From Nitrospirota bacterium (GTDB taxonomy: Bacteria > Nitrospirota > Thermodesulfovibrionia > UBA6902 > BMS3Bbin08): a DNA stretch of 10,822 nucleotides. The stretch lies in contig DAOVVO010000036.1 in NCBI GenBank assembly GCA_030637135.1, positions 1-10,822 of the forward strand, written 5' to 3'. This document shows positions 5,673-10,822 of this stretch, piece after piece. How positions within the stretch are numbered: the first letter of the stretch is position 1; each line of letters starts with the position of its first letter. Position numbers and translations under genes: made by a program. The notes under the pieces are model-generated. The model had not been told where the DNA came from. It ran no database searches and was given only the letters and a program-made list of their open reading frames with translations.

Positions 5673-6734
5673 ATGAGATGTACAGAGAGAGACAAGCAAA
5701 GGCTGTTACGGCTAGCGCGTGGCCGTAATACAGCACAAAAAGTTGTTTTACGTGCAAAGATAGTACTAAGAATGACAGAAGGTTTAAAGAAGAAACAGAT
5801 CGCAGAGCAACTTGGCACGTCACGACCAACAGTATATCTATGGATCAAGAGGTATGAGGAAGAGGGGATAGAAACTCTGCTTAGAGATGCCTCAAGACCT
5901 GGTCGTACGCCGAAGACAACCGGAGAAAAGGAAAAGGCTATTGTAGGTGCAACGTTACACAGTAAGCCGACCAATGCTACCCATTGGAGTGTCAGATTAA
6001 TGGCAGAGGCAGAAGGGGTTTCTCGTATGGCGGTGCATAGGGTATGGAGGAAATACAATCTAAAGCCTCATCTGGTCAGGACATTTAAGGTAAGCAATGA
6101 CCCGAATTTTGTAGAGAAGGTGAAGGATATAGTAGGGCTTTATCTGAATCCACCTGATAAGGCAATGGTATTATGTATAGATGAAAAGAGCCAAATACAG
6201 GCATTAGACAGAACACAGCCTGGTTTGCCTATGAAAAAAGGCCGTGCTGGCACAATGACGCATGATTACAAGAGGTATGGGACGACGACACTATTTGCAG
6301 CGTTGAATATTCTTGATGGAAAAGTTATAGGTGAATGTATGCTCAGACATCGCCAGTATGAGTTTCTAAAATTTCTCAAGAAGATAGATAAGGAAACGCC
6401 TAATGAATTAGATTTACACTTGATAGCAGACAACTATGGTTCACACAAGACAGAGAAAGTAAAAGCGTGGCTTAAAAAGCATCCTCGCTTCAAAATGCAT
6501 TTTACACCGACATCGGCTTCGTGGCTTAACATGGTGGAAAGATTTTTCAGTGAGTTGACAAATAAAAGGATTAGGAGGGGAGTTTTCAGAAGCGTTAAAG
6601 AGTTAGAAATAGCTGTTATGAATTTTGTAAATAAACATAATGATAATCCTAAAATATTTACCTGGACAAAAGACGCAAATACTATCCTATCAAAGGTTGG
6701 AAAGTGTAAAGAAGCGTTAGGGACAGTACACTAG
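5673..6734 (+). CDS. IS630-family DDE transposase
   Basis: A 353-residue transposase. An N-terminal helix-turn-helix region covers about residues 15-75 (KKKQIAEQLGTSRPTVYLWIKRYEEEG), followed by a second HTH-like segment at about 95-130 (WSVRLMAEAEGVSRMAVHRVWRK). The RNase H-fold catalytic domain has D170 in CIDEKSQIQALDR, D253 in LIADNYGSHK and E289 in SWLNMVERFFSEL, the intact DDE triad of the DDE_3/IS630 group. ATG 5673 has no ribosome binding site but fits a leaderless start after the promoter at 5637-5666. The frame runs through the right inverted repeat, which encodes the last four residues GTVH, to the final base of the element. The stop TAG (6732-6734) is made wholly of duplicated target TA and flanking G, followed in frame by TGA. 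No frameshift or internal stop is present. Confidence 0.95.
   Translation: MRCTERDKQRLLRLARGRNTAQKVVLRAKIVLRMTEGLKKKQIAEQLGTSRPTVYLWIKRYEEEGIETLLRDASRPGRTPKTTGEKEKAIVGATLHSKPTNATHWSVRLMAEAEGVSRMAVHRVWRKYNLKPHLVRTFKVSNDPNFVEKVKDIVGLYLNPPDKAMVLCIDEKSQIQALDRTQPGLPMKKGRAGTMTHDYKRYGTTTLFAALNILDGKVIGECMLRHRQYEFLKFLKKIDKETPNELDLHLIADNYGSHKTEKVKAWLKKHPRFKMHFTPTSASWLNMVERFFSELTNKRIRRGVFRSVKELEIAVMNFVNKHNDNPKIFTWTKDANTILSKVGKCKEALGTVH
6720..6731 (+). repeat. Right terminal inverted repeat of the insertion sequence
   Basis: GGGACAGTACAC, exact reverse complement of the left end, followed by the TA duplication at 6732-6733. It is also coding: it specifies the last four residues of the transposase. Confidence 0.9.
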
Positions 6735-6813
6735 TGATTCTTTCGAAGTATCCTATTAGGGTTTCAAAAAATCAGTTAAAACTGAAAGTCCCTGCAGCTG
6801 ATTAAAGACCTGA

Positions 6814-7614
6814 ATGTTTATAAGAAAAAATTTTTTTATTTTTATCCTTATTATCCTCTTCATATTTGTAGTACTGACCTATCAGGGTATCAAGGGCGGT
6901 GTTAATACCTCGGATATATCATATCTCCATTATCCACTGAGAATTCTTGAACAGGGATTCTCTGCGTCTCTTCGTGGCATTAAGAATTTTTTCCAAAGCT
7001 ATATTTTAATTGTGGGAAAAGAAACCGAGAACAAGAGACTCCTTTCAGAACTTCAAAAACAGAAACAGCAAAACAATAAATATTTAGAAACTCAATACGA
7101 GAATGAGAGACTCAGGGCACTGTTTAAATTAAAATCGCAAAGTCAAAAATATATTACTACAGCCGAAGTCTTTGCACGGGACCCAACCAACTGGTTCCAA
7201 GTCTTATGGATTAACAAGGGGGAAAGAGAGGGTATCTCTAAAGATATGGTTGCGGTTACGCCTTTAGGTATTGTCGGAAGGGTTCACAGGGTACTTAAGG
7301 GTACTGCAACTATTATTCTCATTTCTGATGTAAACTCTTCAGTTGCTGCCAGACTTCAGTCATCAAGGGTAGAGGGAATCATCGAGGGGAGGGGACAGAA
7401 CAGGTGTTATGTAAAGTATGTGCCTCAAGATGTGGATGTCCTCCTCGGCGACAGAGTCATTACTTCGGGACTTGACGGGATATATCCAGCGGGTCTTGTG
7501 ATAGGATACGTAACCAACATCGAAAAAAAACCTGAAGAATTCTTTCAGCTGATAGAGATAACAGTAGCGCAAAATCTTAGCTCCGTCGAGGAGGTTTCAA
7601 TACTTAAAAGGTGA
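6814..7614 (+). CDS. mreC: Rod shape-determining protein MreC
   Basis: Periplasmic scaffold of the Rod complex that activates PBP2-RodA. The 266 residues comprise a cytoplasmic start, one membrane helix at about 6-24, a coiled-coil at about 68-105 (ETENKRLLSELQKQKQ and onward) and the double beta-barrel MreC domain at about 115-262. Family signatures are VTPLGIVGRV (148-157) and LGDRVITSGLDGIYPAGLVIG (split around 211-231). The ATG follows the insertion sequence by about 80 bp; only a weak purine stretch precedes it. Before the insertion this gene would have followed the mreB stop by about 80 bp. Its expression now depends on read-through of the IS, on the transposase promoter, or on an unseen promoter. 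Its end overlaps mreD by four bases (GTGA). Confidence 0.96.
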   Translation: MFIRKNFFIFILIILFIFVVLTYQGIKGGVNTSDISYLHYPLRILEQGFSASLRGIKNFFQSYILIVGKETENKRLLSELQKQKQQNNKYLETQYENERLRALFKLKSQSQKYITTAEVFARDPTNWFQVLWINKGEREGISKDMVAVTPLGIVGRVHRVLKGTATIILISDVNSSVAARLQSSRVEGIIEGRGQNRCYVKYVPQDVDVLLGDRVITSGLDGIYPAGLVIGYVTNIEKKPEEFFQLIEITVAQNLSSVEEVSILKR

Positions 7615-8102
7615 TAATTTTTTCTTTTTATATTATCATTGCCCTGCTTTCACTGTCTGTTCAAGCCGTATTATTTAAAGGAATCAAACCTGATATCGTC
7701 CTTATCCTCGTCTTTTTTTATTCGCTTCGGTATGGCCGGATGAAGGGATTGGCCTATGGAGCAGTGGCAGGACTGCTGGTTGACTTTTCAAGTGGCTTTA
7801 TACTTGGGCCAAATATGATGAGCAAGATATTTATAGGCTATCTCATTCCGTCAATCAGGCAAAAGATGTTTCAGTGGAATATTATTATCAATACTTTAAT
7901 AATAATTGTCTTATGTATTATTGATATGTTTCTGGTCTACATATGTCTTGAAACTTTTGCAGATATATCCTTTGCAAACAGGAGAATAGAGACACTGATT
8001 ATCCCGGTTATTTATACAACCGGGATTAGTATACTTGTTTATCCATTCCTGAAACCTGAAAAAGAAGGCGACCTGTTTTTAGAAGCAAGAAGAGGCATAT
8101 AA
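7611..8102 (+). CDS. mreD: Rod shape-determining membrane protein MreD
   Basis: A 163-residue multispanning protein with about five or six hydrophobic segments, the partner of MreC in the Rod complex. Recognised by position, size and motifs: QAVLFKGIKPDIVLILVFFYSLRYG near the N-terminus (the PD-L pattern), GLAYGAVAGLLVDFSSGFILG with the usual G-G-DFxSG, then GYLIPSIRQ. GTG 7611 overlaps the mreC TGA, and an in-frame TAA at 7605-7607 rules out an earlier start. GAGGAGG (7588-7594) inside mreC is 16 bases upstream, rather distant, so translational coupling to mreC termination is likely. A short cytoplasmic tail (KPEKEGDLFLEARRGI) ends the protein. Confidence 0.92.
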   Translation: MIIFSFYIIIALLSLSVQAVLFKGIKPDIVLILVFFYSLRYGRMKGLAYGAVAGLLVDFSSGFILGPNMMSKIFIGYLIPSIRQKMFQWNIIINTLIIIVLCIIDMFLVYICLETFADISFANRRIETLIIPVIYTTGISILVYPFLKPEKEGDLFLEARRGI

Positions 8103-8185
8103 TTGAAAAGAAAAATAGTTAATATCGTAAAAAAGACGTTGTCAATAAACGAGAATTAATGAGCAGCGTTCAATAGATTCATCGT

Positions 8186-9931
8186 ATGGAAAAAAGGATT
8201 TTTATAATTATAAATATTATAATTTTTGTTTTTTTTATTTTTATTTTAAAGCTTTGGTATCTGCAGGTTATAAAAGGGGCAGAGTACAAAAAAATTGCTG
8301 AACAGAACAGGTTAAGAGCTATACAGATACCTGCCCCGAGGGGAATAATATATGACAGCAATAATAATGCATTGGTAAGAAATATCCCCTCCTTTGATAT
8401 TTCAGCGGTGAGGGATGATGTACCCAGGGACCCCGGGACATTATCAGCACTGGGCAATCTTCTCGGACTTGCCACTGAGGATATCGAAGAGAGACTTGAT
8501 AGAATCCCGCTGAATACACTCGAGCCCGTCAAACTCAAGCAAAATGTACCGCTGAAGGAGGTCGCCAGAGTAGAGGCGAGAACGATTGATTTTCCGGGCC
8601 TTCAGGTGGATGTGGTGGTTGGCAGGGAGTACATTTACGGGAATATTAACAGCCATATTATGGGTTACCTGGGTCGTCTTACACTTGAACAGGTGAAAGA
8701 TTCAGATTTCAGGGATGTTCCGAGGAAAGCGTTTATAGGCCAGATGGGGATAGAAAAAATTTTTGATAAAAATTTGAGAGGTGTTGCTGGTAAAAAAATC
8801 ATAGAGGTTGATGCCATAGGGAGGGCAATCAGAGTTGTGAGTCTACAGCAACCGGTTAAGGGAAAAGATATAAAGTTAACGATTGATATAGAGGTTCAAT
8901 CAGAAGCTGCAAATGCCCTGAAGGATAAGACAGGAGCTATCGTTGCCCTTAATCCGAATACAGGTGGTGTCCTGGCCTTGGTGAGCAGCCCTTCTTTTGA
9001 TCCAAATCTGTTCGGGAGGGGGATAGCTTATCGTGATTGGGAAAAACTTATCACTGACCCGCAAAACCCGCTTCTGAATCGCGCAATTCAGAGCCAGTAT
9101 CCCCCTGGCTCAGTTTTTAAAATTATTACCGCTCTTGCAGCATTGGAAGAAGGGATTATAACTGATAAGACAAGGGTTACCTGCACCGGCGCGGTATTCG
9201 AGGGAAGGTTATTCAGGTGCTGGAAGAAGGCAGGACACGGAAATGTTGATTTGCACAGAGCACTCGTTGAATCGTGTGATGTCTATTTTTATGATATCGG
9301 GAAAAAACTTGGTATCGACAGGATTGCAGATTATGCAAAGGCTTTCTGGCTCGGTAAACCAACTGGTATTGAGCTCAATAGTGAAAAGCACGGAATTGTT
9401 CCCTCAACTTCATGGAAACGTCGAACAAAAAATCAACGGTGGTTTCCCGGAGAAACATTGAATACCGCTATCGGTCAGGGGTATCTGTCTGTTACACCGA
9501 TTCAGGCAGCCCAGATGATGGCTGCTGTGGTAAACGGGGGCATTATCTATAGACCACATATACTAAAAGAGTCAGATTCCGGTGATTATGGGAAGAACGT
9601 GATAAGAATAAAACGTAAAACTTTGGAATTGATAAAAAAGTCACTTTTAGGGGTTGTGTCAGAGAAGAAAGGTACAGGTTTGATGGCGCACTCTGATCTG
9701 GTACGTATCGGCGGAAAAACGGGGACTGTACAGGTGGTGGGAAGAAAAAAAGTTTCAAAAAATTCTCTGAAAAAATACAGAGATCATGCATGGTTCATAG
9801 CTTTTGCTCCTGAAAAAAATCCTGAAATAGTGATAGCTGTTTTTATTGAACATGGCGGTCATGGAAGCACGGCTGCTGCACCAATTGCAAAAAAAGTGAT
9901 AGAAACATTTTATAAAGGCCGTAATAGCTAA
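8186..9931 (+). CDS. mrdA: Penicillin-binding protein 2, elongation-specific transpeptidase
   Basis: Class B PBP that crosslinks lateral-wall peptidoglycan with RodA. Of 581 residues, a single N-terminal anchor spans about 5-25 and a dimerisation/pedestal region runs to about 230 (PRGIIYDSN at 51-59; MGYLGRL at 159-165; GQMGIEKIFDKNLRG at 185-199). The transpeptidase domain has SxxK as S309-VF-K312 within PPGSVFKI, the second motif as S363-C-D365 (the SxD form common in PBP2) and KTG at 511-513. GETLNTAIGQGYLSVTPIQ (422-440) is also characteristic. ATG 8186 is the first start after an in-frame TAG at 8174-8176, and no Shine-Dalgarno is apparent. The gap after mreD is 83 bp. Gene order and SxD favour PBP2 over the division enzyme FtsI. 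Confidence 0.96.
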   Translation: MEKRIFIIINIIIFVFFIFILKLWYLQVIKGAEYKKIAEQNRLRAIQIPAPRGIIYDSNNNALVRNIPSFDISAVRDDVPRDPGTLSALGNLLGLATEDIEERLDRIPLNTLEPVKLKQNVPLKEVARVEARTIDFPGLQVDVVVGREYIYGNINSHIMGYLGRLTLEQVKDSDFRDVPRKAFIGQMGIEKIFDKNLRGVAGKKIIEVDAIGRAIRVVSLQQPVKGKDIKLTIDIEVQSEAANALKDKTGAIVALNPNTGGVLALVSSPSFDPNLFGRGIAYRDWEKLITDPQNPLLNRAIQSQYPPGSVFKIITALAALEEGIITDKTRVTCTGAVFEGRLFRCWKKAGHGNVDLHRALVESCDVYFYDIGKKLGIDRIADYAKAFWLGKPTGIELNSEKHGIVPSTSWKRRTKNQRWFPGETLNTAIGQGYLSVTPIQAAQMMAAVVNGGIIYRPHILKESDSGDYGKNVIRIKRKTLELIKKSLLGVVSEKKGTGLMAHSDLVRIGGKTGTVQVVGRKKVSKNSLKKYRDHAWFIAFAPEKNPEIVIAVFIEHGGHGSTAAAPIAKKVIETFYKGRNS

Positions 9932-9990
9932 TGCGTAATAAGCGATTGATAAAAAGCTCAAGGCATTATGTTCTTCTGTAGCGAATTTAT

Positions 9991-10822
9991 ATGATTGACA
10001 GAAGGCTTTTAAAGAATTTTGACTGGAGTCTGTTGGCTGTTGTCCTTGCCCTGTCCCTTTTTGGGGTAATGATCATTTATAGTGCTACAAGACCTATACT
10101 CGGTGCTGAACAGCAACCCTTTTACCTGAAGCAGTTTCTCTGGATATGTCTGAGTTTAGTCTGTTTTTTTATTGCTGTAACTGTCAACTACATGTGGTTC
10201 ATAAGATTTGCTTATCTCTTCTTTATATTGAGTCTCTCCCTTCTCATTGCTGTTCTTTTTATAGGGAAAGAGGGGGTGGGAGCAGAGCGCTGGATATCTT
10301 TGGGTTTTCTGACGTTTCAACCCTCGGAGTTTTTTAAAATTTTTTTCATTATGACACTTTCATATTACCTCTCTCATAGAGAGCAGGGGGTATGCCTTGG
10401 ATTAGCAGACCTTTTGAAAATGGTACTTATGTTTTTCATAATCCCTGGGTTTTTGATTCTGAGACAACCTGATTTAGGAACCGTTATGATGTTACTGTTT
10501 ATCTTTGTCTCGGTAGTATTGACAGCAGGAGTGAAGAAAAAGGTTATTGTGGTGGCTGTTATTATCGGGCTTATATCCCTCCCTTTTGTAGGTAACATAG
10601 TGTGGGGGGGGTTAAAAGAATATCAGAAGCAGAGGATTATAGCTTTTATAGATCCTTATGTTGATTCACAAGGATACGGCTATCATATAACTCAATCAAA
10701 GGTTGCCATAGGTTCAGGCGGTTTCTGGGGAAAGGGCTATCTGAAGGGAACACAGGGACCGCTGAGGTTCTTACCGGAAAGACATACTGATTTTATATTT
10801 TCGGTATTTGCTGAGGAGTGGG
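9991..10822 (+). CDS. rodA: Rod-complex peptidoglycan glycosyltransferase RodA, 3'-truncated
   Basis: SEDS-family polytopic membrane protein that polymerises lipid II together with PBP2. It begins MIDRRLLKNFDW at ATG 9991 (an in-frame TAG at 9979-9981 excludes earlier starts) and stays open for 277 codons to the window end; about 90-100 residues are missing. SEDS signatures are GAERWISLGFLTFQPSE (97-113), LRQPDLGT (157-164), KQRIIAFIDP (213-222), QGYGYHITQSKVAIGSGG (227-244) and GTQGPLRFLPERHTDFIF (253-270). The Asp of HTDF (267) should correspond to the catalytic acid known in E. coli RodA and FtsW, a mapping made from memory. Several hydrophobic helices alternate with these loops. It lies 59 bp after the PBP2 gene; no clear ribosome binding site is seen. 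Confidence 0.95.
   Translation, partial: MIDRRLLKNFDWSLLAVVLALSLFGVMIIYSATRPILGAEQQPFYLKQFLWICLSLVCFFIAVTVNYMWFIRFAYLFFILSLSLLIAVLFIGKEGVGAERWISLGFLTFQPSEFFKIFFIMTLSYYLSHREQGVCLGLADLLKMVLMFFIIPGFLILRQPDLGTVMMLLFIFVSVVLTAGVKKKVIVVAVIIGLISLPFVGNIVWGGLKEYQKQRIIAFIDPYVDSQGYGYHITQSKVAIGSGGFWGKGYLKGTQGPLRFLPERHTDFIFSVFAEEW

Larger units (their letters stand above)
5616..6731 (+). mobile_element. IS630-family insertion sequence, apparently intact
   Basis: A 1116-bp element bounded by perfect 12-bp inverted repeats, GTGTACTGTCCC (5616-5627) and GGGACAGTACAC (6720-6731), flanked by TA duplications in a CTAG target. It contains one uninterrupted DDE transposase gene on the + strand that fills nearly all its length. 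Size, single gene, TA duplication and transposase type all agree with IS630. Perfect ends and an undamaged gene suggest a recent, possibly active copy. It lies in the mreB-mreC junction in the same direction as the host operon. No terminator is seen inside it, so transcription may continue through into mreC. The specific IS name cannot be given from the sequence alone. Confidence 0.93.

Noticed and set aside
5666..6058. A 130-codon minus-strand open frame within the transposase gene
   Set aside because: Antisense shadow of the strongly supported DDE transposase; no family resemblance and no promoter or binding site recognised.
6767..6788. Small palindrome TCAGTT-AA-AACTGA between the IS and mreC as terminator or operator
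   Set aside because: The loop is only two bases, the stem is six AT-rich pairs and no U-run follows; probably chance in AT-rich spacer.
8179..8538. A 119-codon minus-strand open frame over the start of the PBP2 gene
   Set aside because: Antisense to a clear membrane anchor and pedestal coding region; its hydrophobic tail just mirrors the AT-rich anchor sequence.
9931..9981. A 16-codon frame starting at an ATG overlapping the PBP2 stop (TAATG)
   Set aside because: Very short, no binding site, no recognisable product; more likely chance in the PBP2-rodA spacer.
10146..10337. A 63-codon + strand frame near the window end
   Set aside because: Lies inside rodA in a different frame; rodA shows clear SEDS motifs across the same bases.
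1..10822. CRISPR arrays, tRNA or rRNA genes, toxin-antitoxin or phage modules
   Set aside because: Looked for across the window; no regularly spaced repeats, no tRNA-like cloverleaf with a TTCRA-type arm, and no matching small gene pairs were seen.

Overview
The window looks like bacterial chromosomal housekeeping DNA: AT-rich, moderately dense, with all credible genes on the + strand. Gene content (fmt, a membrane PASTA protein, rpe, then mreB-mreC-mreD-PBP2-rodA) points to a rod-shaped, diderm-type bacterium. Base composition, codon habits (many AGA/AGG and ATA codons) and the fmt/PASTA/rpe neighbourhood would fit Nitrospirota or a deltaproteobacterial-type lineage. That taxonomic guess is inference and low confidence.

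Region 1 (1-2421): the 3' part of fmt (methionyl-tRNA formyltransferase, cut by the window start), a bitopic protein with three PASTA domains and no kinase, and rpe (ribulose-phosphate 3-epimerase). A hairpin overlaps the PASTA stop codon, and a promoter-like box with a 21-bp-spaced direct repeat precedes rpe.

Region 2 (2422-4593): a 410-bp gene-free gap holding a 151-bp element bounded by 19-bp perfect inverted repeats, then a cytoplasmic TPR protein built on an exact 40-residue period, a 206-bp gap, and a small RDD-family membrane protein.

Region 3 (4594-10822): the cell-elongation (Rod complex) cluster mreB, mreC, mreD, mrdA (PBP2) and rodA, with rodA cut by the window end. MreB filaments, the MreC/MreD linkers, the PBP2 transpeptidase and the RodA glycosyltransferase together build lateral-wall peptidoglycan. 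An apparently intact 1116-bp IS630-family element (5616-6731) sits exactly between mreB and the rest of the operon.

The most interesting signal is the junction geometry of this insertion. The element entered a CTAG whose TAG was the mreB stop codon. Target TA plus the first base of the element rebuilds that stop. At the other end the transposase frame runs to the last base of the element and takes its own stop codon (TAG, followed by TGA) from the duplicated TA and the flanking DNA. The transposase promoter is positioned so that its mRNA is probably leaderless.
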